A stretch of 64,000 nt of DNA from assembly GCF_037126465.1 (NCBI RefSeq), contig NC_088210.1:24639511-24703510 (forward strand). The letters are read 5' to 3'. Shown one piece after another: positions 45,240-54,920 of the stretch. Every line of letters starts with the position of its first letter. Position 1 is the first letter of the stretch. The notes below the pieces were generated by a model. The model was not told the DNA's origin, did not search any database, and saw only the letters and a list, made by a program, of their open reading frames with translations. Both the position numbers and the translations under genes were made by a program. This DNA is from Ornithodoros turicata (taxonomy: Eukaryota > Arthropoda > Arachnida > Ixodida > Argasidae).

Positions 45240-46120
45240 TTGGCTACTCCACAAATAACGCGTTTCGTGGTAAAACAAGAAAATTACATTTATGTAACCC
45301 TCATTCTACCAGCGCGCAAAGTCTTACACCCTTGGACTGAAACCTACTGTTGTGTAGTGCTCGCTCTGTCCCAGAGCACAGCAGTAATCGCGCGGCTTAG
45401 GGACAGACGACGGATCAGAAACACGATCTCAACCAACGAACCAATCAGATACAACGTGCCGCGGAATCCCTCTACGGAGATGATTCGCTATATACGATCG
45501 AGCTATTTAGGCTACAGTGAGAGACACGCTAACGGTGCCATTCCTCGAAGCCCGGGTTCATAACTAGAGGACAACCTTCTCCTCACGTTTAAACTGCCCT
45601 ACATCGGGAAGGCTGTATGGGAATGCACCCTTTTGCCATGTAAAGGAGGCTCAGCGAACGAGTTGGTGTGCGCTCTAGAAAGGCCCGTCCAAGGCGATCC
45701 TCGCATGAAGCGAGCAAACATGGGAACGGAAGTTGAACCTCGGGAGAAGAACGGGCGCCGCAGCCTTAATGAGGCACTGCTAGATGCGAGGGCATGCGTC
45801 CCCCCGTGCTTCTACGAGCATATATTATCAAGTTAGGTTCGTAGAAGGCCGGCGCAGATAGAGAGAGAGAGAGGCGACCAGGCCCCACGGTGTAAGTCTT
45901 AGCAAGAAGGTCTATTGTCGTGACACATTTTGAGACACCCACGGAGCGAAAAAAAGATCGGTAGCGTGGAGAAGTTTCGAGGCGGACAGTTTCCCCACTA
46001 TACGGAGGTATACAGGGCAGCAACACCCAAGTTTGCGAAAACAGGAGACTAAAGAAGCCGTGGAAACGTGGAGGCCTCGTATTGCACGAGGGGCAGAGGG
46101 GTCGTCCCACCAAATATCGG
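45240..46120. other. No recognised gene
   Basis: The frame 45240-45563 (107 codons) starts within the C element boundary and has no motif. The GC-richer block 45560-45840 is open in one frame (45633-45836) without a domain. A GAGAGAGAGA run lies near 45862. Confidence 0.45.
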
Positions 46121-46126
46121 TCCATA

Positions 46127-46375
46127 CACTCTTAAAAATTAACTTCACCGCATAGCAAGCTCCTAGCCAACCATTATCTCGAATGATATCGTTATCTGCC
46201 CTGATTTGTTGGAAATGGGAGGCGTACGCCTTTTCTGCGACACTTATGCGGTTCATAATTGTCACAGAAAAGGCGTACGCCTCCCGTTTTCAACAAATCA
46301 GGGCAGGTAACGATATCATTCGAGATGTTGGTTGACTAGGAGCATGCTATGCGGTGAAGTTCATTTTTAAGAGTG
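46127..46375. mobile_element. MITE family A, 249 bp, intact
   Basis: CACTCTTAAAAATTAACTTC to TTCATTTTTAAGAGTG with TA on both sides. The arms differ at only a few positions. Confidence 0.93.
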
Positions 46376-46675
46376 TAGACGATAGCGTACCAGATGAATG
46401 CAATGCATTCTGGCAGGTCTTGGTCACGTGTCATTGAAAACGTCACCATGCACGCGGCCAGAAAAGGTATCCGTGTCCATGATCGGAACATGAAACCAGC
46501 TTTAAAAAGAAAAAAAGAAGAAACGATTGCTTATTCCTTTTGTAATTTACTTCCCACTAGGGTAATTATTTTCATCCAATGTCCTTAAACACTTTGGCTC
46601 ACTCCACGTCTGGTCGACGTTCACAAAACAGAACTTCACCGCACAACACCTTGTCCGCCAACCATTCCCACGAAT

Positions 46676-46743
46676 AGACACAGAGCGTATGGGGCCGGTT
46701 GGTACATGGCCTTGAGCAAGGCGACAAATGCCCAAAGCAGAAG
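46676..46743. mobile_element. 68-bp insert with 9-bp target duplication
   Basis: CCCACGAAT lies at 46667-46675 and 46744-46752. The insert contains GGGGCCGGTTGGTACATGGC and TTGAGCAAGGCGACAAATG. It has no second copy in the window. A short retroposon is likely from the long duplication. Confidence 0.7.
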
Positions 46744-46880
46744 CCCACGAATGATGGGGTTACCGCTTCCGATTCGAAGAGCGAGGGGGGCGTACGCCTT
46801 TTGTAGCAATATGGATAAGTTTCCTACAAAAAGGCGTACGCCCCTCTCTCTCTCTCTTCAAATTTGAAGCGATAACCCTA

Positions 46881-47128
46881 TACTCTTAAAAATGAACTTC
46901 GCCGCATAACACGCCGTTAGCCAACCATTATCTCGAATAATATTGTTATCTGCCCTGATTTGTTGAAAACTGCAGGTGTACGCTTTTTTGTGACACCTAT
47001 GCTGGTCATAAGTGTCACAGAAAAGGCGTACGCCTCCCGCATTCAACAAATCAGGTCAGATAACGATATCATTCGAGATGATAGTTGACTAGGAGCGTGC
47101 TATGAGGTGAAGTCCATTTTTAGGAGTG
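46881..47128. mobile_element. MITE family A, 248 bp, nested in B
   Basis: TACTCTTAAAAATGAACTTC (first base mutated) to CCATTTTTAGGAGTG. TA follows at 47129-47130 and the B arm resumes with TCATTCGTGG. This is the same target position as at 3839. Confidence 0.92.
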
Positions 47129-47199
47129 TATCATTCGTGGGAATGGTTGGCGGAAAACGTGCTATGCGGTGGTGAAGTTCTGCTTTGAGAGTGCAGTAG

Positions 47200-47755
47200 A
47201 ACACGCAGAAAACTCCTGGGCACCACATGGTCCTCTTGTGACTGCACCAGTTTCTGCACCAGTTTCAGCAAGAGTAGCATTCAACTCCTTGCTGCTGAAC
47301 AGACCGTGAAAGCTAACTTATTTCAGTGTGGAAGGGAATGCTTCTGTTTCGATGGGCAGAAACAGCCGTATAAGCTTTCTACATCTGTAAATGTGCACGA
47401 CATCGCGTTGCTACGCGTTTCTGTGAATTTAACCCACAGTGTGCGCTCTAACACCTCACAATGTAACGCACAGTCCAATAAATTAGCGAACAGCGCGACA
47501 CCTATCACGAGGACGGGTGACGCAGGCTCGCCCGGAGACTAATTCAGTCATCCTAATGAATACGAAGCGCGTCTACGTTCCCAGTTCCATTTACGCACGC
47601 GCCTGATTGTTTGCGCCAAGATTAACTAGTAAATCATCCGCACATTACGCACTTGACAGCGTCGTCTGTAAGTAGAGTTCCTGGTTTTCAGTATTCCCTG
47701 AAAACCGACGATAATTGTACTCCGGCAACTTTATCATATACTATACCTATTAAAT
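47200..47755. other. No gene seen
   Basis: Unique sequence. The frame 47306-47542 has no recognised domain. A small CTGCACCAGTTT duplication lies near 47252. Confidence 0.5.
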
Positions 47756-47761
47756 CTATTA

Positions 47762-48217
47762 CACTATAAGAAAAAAAAGGAGTAATTTTACTCCTTTTGA
47801 GGAATAAATGCGTTGCCACAAATAGTCCCTTTCGGGAGTAAACTGATATCACAGAGTGGGGGGACTGCATTTCGCGCTGTGCTCTAAGAGTCCCAGGTAC
47901 ATAATTCGTGTGCATGCATGAAAATACTTTGAATGAAACCGTCAACCGTGATATATCGAGGGATCATCAACCGCTGCGACATACATAGGGCACAATTTGC
48001 GAAGAAAGAAGCGTTAACTGTTTCTTACTCTGTGTGGCTGGAAAATGGCTAAGTTGGCTCAGTTATGCAGCCTTGTGCCATCAAATTGACCAAGAGCACA
48101 CATTTACGTAGACTGTTGCATTCGACTGTTGCAGTCCCGGAGAGCAAATGTCGGGGTTACGGGACTAGAATGGGGGCAATTACTCCCCATTTCACTCATT
48201 TTTTTTTTCTTAGAGTG
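47762..48217. mobile_element. MITE family D, 456 bp
   Basis: CACTATAAGAAAAAAAAGGA at the left and TTTTTTTTCTTAGAGTG at the right, flanked by TA. Sub-terminal inverted phrases include GGAGTAA...TTACTCC and ACTCCCCATTT. The internal part 47850-48060 is related to 22285-22480. No coding sequence. Confidence 0.82.
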
Positions 48218-48282
48218 TATGTTTATCATATATGTTCGGCGAAAACAAGAAACCGCCGATAACGATAAGCGATCCTTTCCGG

Positions 48283-48538
48283 CGCTCTCAGAAACAAAAA
48301 CTTAACCGCATAGCTTGTTGTGCGCCAACCATTCCCCCGAATGATAGGTTTATCGCTTCTGATTTGAAAGAGAGAAGGGGGCCTACGCCTTTTTGTAGCA
48401 GTTATCATATACCCGAATTGCTACAAAAAGGCGTACCCCCCCCCCCCCGCTCTTCGACTCAGAAGCGGTAACCCTATCATTCGTGGGGCAATGGTAAGAG
48501 GACAACGTGCTATGCTGTGAAGTTCTGTCCTGAGCATG
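48283..48538. mobile_element. MITE family B
   Basis: CGCTCTCAGAAACAAAAACT to GTTCTGTCCTGAGCATG, with GCCTACGCC and GCGTACCCC in the arms (one palindrome mutated) and a C run at 48438-48449. Confidence 0.82.
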
Positions 48539-48734
48539 TGAGTAGGGCCTCCCTAAAATGTCCCTGCAATGTGAACAACAACAACAACAGCATAGTTGAA
48601 TGGATCATGATGATGACGATGATGTGGGATGTGAAGCATGATGCAGAGCATGCCAAGTATGTGTATATAGCCTGTAGGGTTGGTAGGTCATCGTCATCAT
48701 GATCTCTGCTCTGTGGATCATGCTATGAGATGAC

Positions 48735-49217
48735 TTGCCTTAGAGCGAAAGGCCTTTGGAAATATCGCGTTATCGTTCCTGTAGTTCGCGGAAAACGTGG
48801 GGCGTACACCTTTTTGTGACAACTGATATAACCCCATGAGTGTCACAAAAAGGAGTACGCCTTCTGCTTCCTACAAATCAGGGAAGAGTACGATATCATT
48901 CGAACGATGGTAGGCTACACCCAAAAGAAAGAGATTCGCCGTATAGCACGCTCCTAGTCAACCATCAACCCGAATGACAAGGTTCTGCCCCTTGATCTGC
49001 TGAAAACGGGGGGCGTACGCGATTTTAGTGGCAAATCTGAACTGCATAATGCCACAAAAATGGCGTACGCCCCCCCCCCCCCCGCCCGGTCCGTTCTCAG
49101 CAAATCGGGGAAAGAATGTGCCACGTGAACTTGGTTGGCTAGGAGCGTGCTATGTGGTGAAGTTCATTTTTAAGCCTGTAGGGGAGTGTTATGCGGTGAA
49201 GATCTGTTTTAAGGCTT
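48735..49217. mobile_element. MITE family A host with nested A copy
   Basis: The outer copy is diverged (CACCTTTTTGTGACAACTG; AAAAGGAGTACGCC). It is interrupted at GGC-TA-GGAG by another A variant (48918-49178), after which GGGGAGTGTTATGCGGTGAAG completes the outer end. Confidence 0.8.
48918..49178. mobile_element. MITE family A variant nested in A
   Basis: CACCCAAAAGAAAGAGATTC to GTTCATTTTTAAGCCTG with TA at 48916-48917 and 49179-49180. The inner arms carry GGGGGGCGTACGC and a 16-base C run. Confidence 0.85.
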
Positions 49218-49287
49218 AGCTAAAGATCAGGAGTCGCTTTACTTGATAATCTAATCAAAAGATTCAAACTTGTGTTGCTGTACACTC

Positions 49288-49497
49288 AAAAATATAAAAC
49301 ACTGAAGCTTTCCTTTAATGGTTACAAGCTCTCATGCAGTGGACTGCATTTCGTAAATGAACTGCATTTCGACTGCATGACGAAATGCAGTCCACTGCAT
49401 AAAAGCTTGTAACCATTAAAGGAAAGCTTCAGTGTTCTATATTTTTGCTGTTACTTCTTACAAGTGGACCTTGACCCAACCCTCTACATTCTTCAAC
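49288..49497 (-). mobile_element. Penelope-like fragment with 68-bp inverted arms
   Basis: A 210-bp insert is flanked by a 15-bp duplication (TGTTGCTGTACACTC at 49273-49287 and 49498-49512) that spans the left tip of the A MITE at 49508. Inside, the arms 49287-49354 and 49380-49447 are near-perfect inverted repeats around a 25-bp spacer. A single-copy end (ACAAGTGGACCTTGACCC...) follows. The plan, a dyad plus a GGACTTGAC-like terminus, is the same as at 49589-49707. Family name is inferred. Confidence 0.62.
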
Positions 49498-49588
49498 TGT
49501 TGCTGTACACTCTTAGAAATGAACTTCACCGCATAGCACTCCCCTAGAAAACCATCATCTCGAATGATATCGTTATCTGTCCTGATCT

Positions 49589-49707
49589 CAAAAACAAAAT
49601 ATAGAAGCCGACACTGAAGATCTTCGAATCTCACCGAATCTTCAGTGTCGGCTTCTGTATTTTGTTTATGTTATGTACAGGACTTGACTCCCCTCTTCGT
49701 ATACGCT
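49589..49707 (+). mobile_element. Penelope-like fragment, 119 bp, 13-bp duplication
   Basis: Flanked by TCTGTCCTGATCT at 49576-49588 and 49708-49720. The first half (AACAAAATATAGAAGCCGAC) and second half (GTCGGCTTCTGTATTTTGTT) are inverted copies around GATCTTCGAATCTCACC. The unique end, CTTGACTCCCCTCTTCGTAT, is the reverse complement of the terminus of the insert at 8929. Confidence 0.68.
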
Positions 49708-49851
49708 TCTGTCCTGATCTGTTGAAAACAGGAGGCGTACGCCTTTATTGTGACAATTATGAACAGCATAAGTGTCACAGAAAAGGCGTACGCCTCCAGT
49801 TTTCAACAAATCAGAGCAGATAACGGTGTCATCCGTGACGATGGTTGGCTA

Positions 49852-50099
49852 CACTCTAAAAACTGAACTTCACATCATAGCAGACTATGTGCCAACCATT
49901 GCCACTAACGATAGGGTTATGCCTTCTGATTCGAAGAGAGAGTGGGGTGTACGCCTTTTTGTGTCAATCTGGATATATGATAATTGACACAAAAAGGCGT
50001 AAGCCTCCCTCTTTCCTCGAATCAGAGGCGATAAACGTATCACTCGTAGCAATGGTTGGCTCTGAACATGCTATGCGGTGAAGTTCTGTTTTTAGAGTG
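49852..50099. mobile_element. MITE family B, 248 bp, nested in A
   Basis: CACTCTAAAAACTGAACTTC to GTTCTGTTTTTAGAGTG. Preceded by TA (49850-49851) and followed by CA, a mutated TA. Both arms are complete with a GGATATATGATAATTG loop. Confidence 0.93.
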
Positions 50100-50138
50100 C
50101 AGGAGCGTGCTATGCGGTGAAGTTCATTTTTAAGAGTG

Positions 50139-50336
50139 CACTTTCAAAAATGAACTTCACGACATAGCACGCTCCTAGCCAACCATGAGCCCAAGCGTCA
50201 TCGTTCTCCCCCTGCTTTGTTGAAAACGGGCGGCGTGCGCCTTTTTGTGACACTTATACAGAAATGTTAATGTTAAATTGTCTGTACAATGGTTGGCCTT
50301 CAGCGTGCTATGTGGTGAGGTTTTGTTTTAAGAGTG
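50139..50336. mobile_element. MITE A/B mosaic
   Basis: The left arm is family A (ATGAACTTCACGACATAGCA); the right arm is B-like (CAATGGTTGGCCTTCAGCGT, GTTTTGTTTTAAGAGTG). The inner right arm is deleted. It is followed by TA and the half element below. Confidence 0.75.
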
Positions 50337-50540
50337 TACGTCTCCTGTCTTCAGTAAATGAGGGGAGAGAACGATGTCATTTGAGATGATGGTTGGTTAG
50401 AAGGTGAAGTTACTGCCATTCCGTTCTTGGGTATTAATTGTCACAAAACGACGTACGCTGCGCGCTTTCCATAAATCAGTGACGCTATACCATTCTGTGC
50501 AGTGCGTGTTATGTGGTGAAGATCTGTTGTAAGACTGCGC
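50337..50540. mobile_element. Two MITE right-half fragments
   Basis: TACGTCTCCTGTCTTCAGTA to GGTGAAGTTACTG (50337-50412) repeats the junction seen at 26728. A second half (AAACGACGTACGCTGCGC to GAAGATCTGTTGTAAGACTG) follows at 50445-50540. Confidence 0.6.
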
Positions 50541-51245
50541 ATGCACGAATGTCGAGACCGTTTGGAAATCTTTCTTAAGTCGCCAGCGTCGGGCGGTATC
50601 AACTTGGAAACGTTTCGAGCCTTTCCTTTTGCAAGCGTGCTCCACGTTGGTTAAGCCAGCGCCTCCAATTTTTGCTTTCCCTCATCCAATGGCCGCTCCT
50701 TCTTCCCTTCTTCTTTTTTTTTCAGTTACCTTGCCGAGCCTTGTGAAACAGCTGTGTACTGTGTAACTAATTACACCTGCCCATTTCGTCACCTTGATCT
50801 CGCATCTCGAACCCGGGAGCTCTTTGGGCCCTTTATTTACTGCATTTGCGATGAGGCAGACGTTTATCTGGTCATGTTCATCTGTGAGGCTTCAGAGAAC
50901 AATTGAAGGATAGCGAGATTAAGCTGGGCTGTGTGGCATGTGGAGAGCATGAGGGAAGAAGCGCGCGCGCGTGTGTGTGTGTGTGCAAAATGACGCATCC
51001 GTCGCTATCTCAAAATAGAAAGGGGGCCAGCCTTGATGAAGAGTCGCTTTTCTTGTGTAAGTCGCGGCCAGGAGCGAATCACATACGATGTCGTTTCATG
51101 ACTTGTAGCCAACGAGAGTTGGGTCTATCCCTCAGTGTGGAATTCTACCAGAAGAGGCGATGTCTCTAGTTTTGGTTTCGCGTCTCCTGGAAGGCTAAGT
51201 TCGTTCAGTGTAGCGATAACGTGATGCTTGGAGAAAAATAATCGG

Positions 51246-51302
51246 AACGCGTCTATTGGACAGCGGGGAGCACCGTGCGCAACGCTGTCCAATAGGCGCG
51301 TT
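51246..51302. repeat. 20-bp-arm inverted repeat
   Basis: AACGCGTCTATTGGACAGCG and CGCTGTCCAATAGGCGCGTT pair (one mismatch) across a 17-bp spacer. The arms contain CCAAT/ATTGG. Confidence 0.85.
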
Positions 51303-51521
51303 GCGATTACTTATCTTGACGCATCAAGTATCTCGGCACTGAACGAATGTCGCCTCCCTGGACGGTTGTGTTGCGGCTTGAGGATGCCCCTTGATTTTTT
51401 TTTCTTTTTGTAGGAAGTTCATTTTTATCGACGTATTAATGGAGTTGTGATTTAAGATACGATAAGTTGAGATTTTATAGATGCTTCCAGGATAGCATAC
51501 TACACCGTTAAACCATTTTGT

Positions 51522-51745
51522 GCTTTTAGTATACTTTGCTCTTCGATCTTAACGAATAAAACGCTCAAGTTCAAGGTGTAACCACTGCTGGCCGTAATCC
51601 TGCGATATGCTCCCACAAAAGCTTCTAACGTACGTACACTATTCCCGAAAAATAGCGTACGCTGGCAAGCTGTCCTCGTGTACGCTACCATTGCGCATGC
51701 TCAAAGGCGTCAACGTTATCTTATGGCAAAACGGTAGCGTAGGAG
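51522..51745 (-). mobile_element. TACGC-family element fragment
   Basis: CTTTTAGTATACTTTGCTCT marks one end. The body in reverse matches 9765-9960 (AGCATGCGCAATGG, GCGTACGCTATTTTTCGG, GGGAGCATATCGCAGGATTA), and the other end is AAAACGGTAGCGTAGG. Confidence 0.65.
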
Positions 51746-52432
51746 GAATGCACTCCTCGGACGCTCCGTAATTGTGGGAATTGTGTGATGGCAAACCATT
51801 CGACTTCTCAGTTTAGTTTGCAACTAAATACGTCTATACTCTGTATCGGTGTTAACAGAGATTGTCTGTAGGCATCGGTGCTGGAACGGCCTGGCTACGA
51901 CACAAACTTGCAACAGGAAAACAAAACACGTTCGCCAAAGCGCGCAGAAAGAGTTTTATGGGCGCTTTTCATATTCCGTGCGAGTCATTTCAAACGGAGC
52001 GCACGAATGTGATACTCAACACGATAAGGACGTTGGGGAGAGTACGTACTGCATCTGCGGGTGGTTCGTTCTAACGAGGATATTTATTTGCCGAGGAGGG
52101 TCGGCGGGGGCTAAACGCGAGCGAGCGCAACGCCGGACGGCCTTCTCCATTGCGATGCAAAAATATCACGCTGTCACGACATACGCGCATTGGAAGATCG
52201 TCAGCGCCGATTCGCCTCTATAAATGCGGCTCTTGAATGCGAAACGACACAAGCACTCTCTCTCTCTCTCAAGCAAGCCACGTGCTGGTCACTGGCAATT
52301 TTCAGAGCGGCTAAACGTTCGTGGGGCAGATGTGGGCCACGGTCATGAATGTGAGGCGTTCTTGTTACGTGTGGTGCTGGAAGTGACAGCCTTGCACTGT
52401 TCGAAGAGAAGTTTGCCACACAAAATATAATC

Positions 52433-52719
52433 GGGTGTAGGAAAAAATCGCTCCCGGAAAAAATTTCCCCGGAGTAATCGTCCCTGGACAAAACGTCCCC
52501 AGGAAAAGATGTCGCCCGGAGAAATCGTCCCCCGCAAGTTTTTGCGTGCCCAGCTGAGGGTAGCCCCCCTCAACCGCATGGTGCATCACCATGCGGACAG
52601 CTCGAGCTGTCAAAAACAAGCCTAAACTAAACTAACCTCTTAAAACTAACCTATGACCCCGTTCTAACCTAGGTTCCCACCGGGGACGTTTTTTCCGGGG
52701 ACGATCTTTCCGCATCCCC
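52433..52719. mobile_element. GTCCCC-repeat palindromic element, 287 bp
   Basis: The ends GGGTGTAGGAAAAAATCG and CGATCTTTCCGCATCCCC are inverted. The left 100 bp is built of 5-6 degenerate GGAAAAAATCGTCCCC units, with complementary units at the right end. The centre has the palindromes CCGCATGGTG-cat-CACCATGCGG and ACAGCTCGAGCTGT. No coding sequence. Confidence 0.72.
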
Positions 52720-52743
52720 AGATAATGGCCTCAGTCTGTCGAC

Positions 52744-52873
52744 TGACTTGTTGAAAACGGGAGGCCCCTTTCGGACACGTTCTTCAATATGCAAGGTGTC
52801 TAAGAAAGGCGTGTCCGCCTCACTTGCAAGAAATCTGGAGAGGGAACTATGTCATTCTGTATATATGGTTGGT
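52744..52873. mobile_element. MITE family A core, decayed
   Basis: GACTTGTTGAAAACGGGAGG, TGTCTAAGAAAGGCGTGTCC and ATGTCATTCTGTATATATGG are recognisable A arm phrases. The outer arms and ends are lost. Confidence 0.55.
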
Positions 52874-53680
52874 TCTCGGAACGGAGAATTCGTTATGGAT
52901 GTACCTTGTATCCAAAGAACAGGAAGAGGATACGGAAACCCTTTGGGAGGTGTAAAGTGTGGCTCCCTATACATGAATACAGAAATACGAGATTGACACC
53001 TGTCGCCTTGGGTGGATTACAAATGTCGTCGTCGGTGGAGTCGCAGGTGGAAAGTAAGTTTTCTGGACACGATGGAAAAGTTCAAAAGTGCTCTCGGTTA
53101 CTACTATAGCGTATACGTGGCCCCCAATGGTCAGCAAGGTAGCAAGGAGCGGAGTCTAGGAGTTACAAGTATGATCAAAGCTATTTCATGGAAACGCATA
53201 GATGTTTGACGACCTGGTATTTTATACGAGTACTGAATGAGCCACTACGTGAAGAATACTTCATCAATTTCTGCTCTCGTAGATATTCCTCTTTCTTTTG
53301 ATGTCTTCCTTTTCACTACCCACAGTTCATTGGTCACTGCGCGAGTATCGCTATACAGATGCGGAGGGGACCCAGGACCGCTTGCGCAAACTTCGAGGGG
53401 TTCCTTCACTGGTGTCCTCAGTAGCTTCGGCAAGCAGGCCCAAGTGTCCTTGGGGCTTGCCGCTGCAGTAGAGCAAGGGGACCGGTAGAGGAATTGCTCC
53501 AGATGCAGTATCATAATCGCACCTGAACGAGCACCATCCTTCCACCTTTCTGAGACTGCGGAGACGGGTTATATTTGCCCATTGACTCCGTTCCTAATAA
53601 AATCAATTCGCAGTAGACGGCATCTTTTGTCCAAATGATACCACGTGATCATCCGAATGGAGTCGAACAAAGCTGAGGAA
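52874..53680. other. No gene seen
   Basis: Unique DNA with short frames on both strands (53237-53545) and no recognised domain. Confidence 0.5.
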
Positions 53681-53681
53681 G

Positions 53682-54030
53682 GGGGAGGGGGATATGTTTA
53701 TTATATTTAAAAAAAGGGGGAGAAAGGTTAGCCTGCGCTACGGTGACTTGCTATTCCGAGCGAAGAAGAAAAAAAAAAGATTAAAAAGAAAAAGAAGAAC
53801 AAAAAAGGAAAACAAACAAACAAAAAGGAAACAACCACGAAATGGATCACAGTTCACCCAGAAGGCCACAGATCCGCAGGAACTGAACAAGTGCGTTTGT
53901 CACCTGACTATGTTGTTGAGGAGGCGGGGGGGGGGGGATATTTATTAAGAAAAAAGAAAGGCAAGGTCAGCCAGACGGAGGTCGGCTTGCTATACCAAAA
54001 ATAAAAAATAAAAAGGGGGAGGGGGAAAGG
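53682..54030 (+). mobile_element. Two G-type short retroposons in tandem
   Basis: Copies at 53682-53830 and 53925-54030 both run G-rich, ATAT(T/G)TTTATTA, AAGAAAGG, a GTCAGCC-type phrase, (G)CTTGCTAT(T/A)CC, then an A-rich tail. The tails are long A/AG tracts, consistent with retroposition. Confidence 0.62.
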
Positions 54031-54099
54031 GTAGCTGAGGAGTTATATTGTGTTCCTACCGGGAAGAATTGCCTCTACGCACATCGCGCTGCAGATGCG

Positions 54100-54640
54100 T
54101 CGCAGGCGTCGGTTCGTGCCGAGACAAAAATGCAGCAGTCGTGCGCGGGGCGTTCCTTCAATTCTTACACGTGGAATGGCGCTATATCGGGGAAGCGGCC
54201 GCTGCCATATGTCAAGGGTGAGCTTCTGCGTCTATGTAGGGAGCCATTCGCTAATCTCTCGAGATTATTTTTAAAGGGTCGGCCGTGCACTTGTCTGGGC
54301 GCCCTTTCGGAAGTGGCTCCGGTTCATCCGAAATGCGGACACCTGGTTTGTTTCGACTACCGATTGCACCGCCGATGCTTTCCAATTGCAGCGCGTCTCC
54401 CGGGTTCAAAATTAGCCGGGCTGTCTCGTGCGGCACCTGCTTCCCCGCGAATCGCGACGGGGACCTGCAGTGGCGGTCCGACGATTTTCGCCGGTATACA
54501 GCTTCAAGAATGTGGTCAAGAGTTATCCTGCGTGCCTCATACACAGTGGTCCATCGTTTTCGATGACTGTGTTTTCCGGAAGTTTCGCGGGAAAAAAATC
54601 CCATTCCGGTGGTGTCAGCTACGGCGCAGATATCTAAAAA
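54100..54640. other. GC-rich block open in several frames, unrecognised
   Basis: Frames on both strands (54130-54645 plus, 171 codons; 54285-54566 plus; 54251-54604 minus) are open together. Simultaneous openness points to composition rather than coding. None shows a domain I know. The block stops abruptly at the palindromes at 54637. Confidence 0.35.
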
Positions 54641-54664
54641 AATAGAAGTATACTTCTATTTTTT
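54637..54664. repeat. 28-bp perfect palindrome
   Basis: AAAAAATAGAAGTA and TACTTCTATTTTTT join with no spacer at GTATAC. Confidence 0.97.
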
Positions 54665-54678
54665 GATAATTGGCCGGG

Positions 54679-54726
54679 CATAATTGGAACAGAAAAGGCG
54701 TATACGCCTTTTCTGTTCCAATTATG
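54679..54726. repeat. 48-bp perfect palindrome within a MITE core
   Basis: The two 24-bp halves, left half containing GGAACAGAAAAGGCGTA, meet without a spacer. The match extends outward to CCGGG/CCCGG with a single-base slip. It is derived from the MITE inner arm (AAAAGGCGTACGCC) but centred on GCGTATACGC. Confidence 0.95.
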
Positions 54727-54840
54727 TCCCGGATAACTGTCACAAAAAAGGCGTACGCCTCCTGTTTTCAACAAATCGAGGTATAGAACTATGTCATTCG
54801 AATTGATGGTTGGTTATGAGGTGAAGTGACTGTCATTCCG
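54727..54840. mobile_element. MITE family A right half
   Basis: CTGTCACAAAAAAGGCGTAC, CTCCTGTTTTCAACAAATCG and GATGGTTGGTTATGAGGTGA correspond to the loop-to-end right arm. Confidence 0.72.
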
Positions 54841-54920
54841 TTTTGATGCATCATGGTTACGTCATCATAGATACGTCATACGGGATGATGGTTGGCTACG
54901 GAGGCAGGTTATGGATGGAT

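Larger units (their letters stand above)
46622..47193. mobile_element. MITE family B with two separate insertions
   Basis: B arms are split by a 68-bp insert (46676-46743) flanked by CCCACGAAT duplicates, and by a family A MITE (46881-47128) at the TA of AACCCTATCATTCG. The right end GAAGTTCTGCTTTGAGAGTG includes a short GGT duplication. Confidence 0.88.
49508..50138. mobile_element. MITE family A host, two internal insertions
   Basis: The termini (CACTCTTAGAAATGAACTTC; CATTTTTAAGAGTG) and arms are intact apart from a Penelope-like insert (49589-49707) in the left arm and a B MITE (49852-50099) at GGC-TA-GGAG in the right arm. A third element overlaps its left tip (49288-49497). Confidence 0.92.
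50541..52430. other. No gene seen; includes two repeats listed separately
   Basis: Apart from the dyad at 51246 and the TACGC element at 51522, the sequence is unique, with a GCGCGCGTGTGTGT run near 50962. The frame 51849-52223 (124 codons) shows no domain. Confidence 0.45.

Noticed and set aside
54130..54645. 171-codon gene in the GC-rich block
   Set aside because: Three frames on both strands are open over the same interval, so openness is compositional; no homology recognised.
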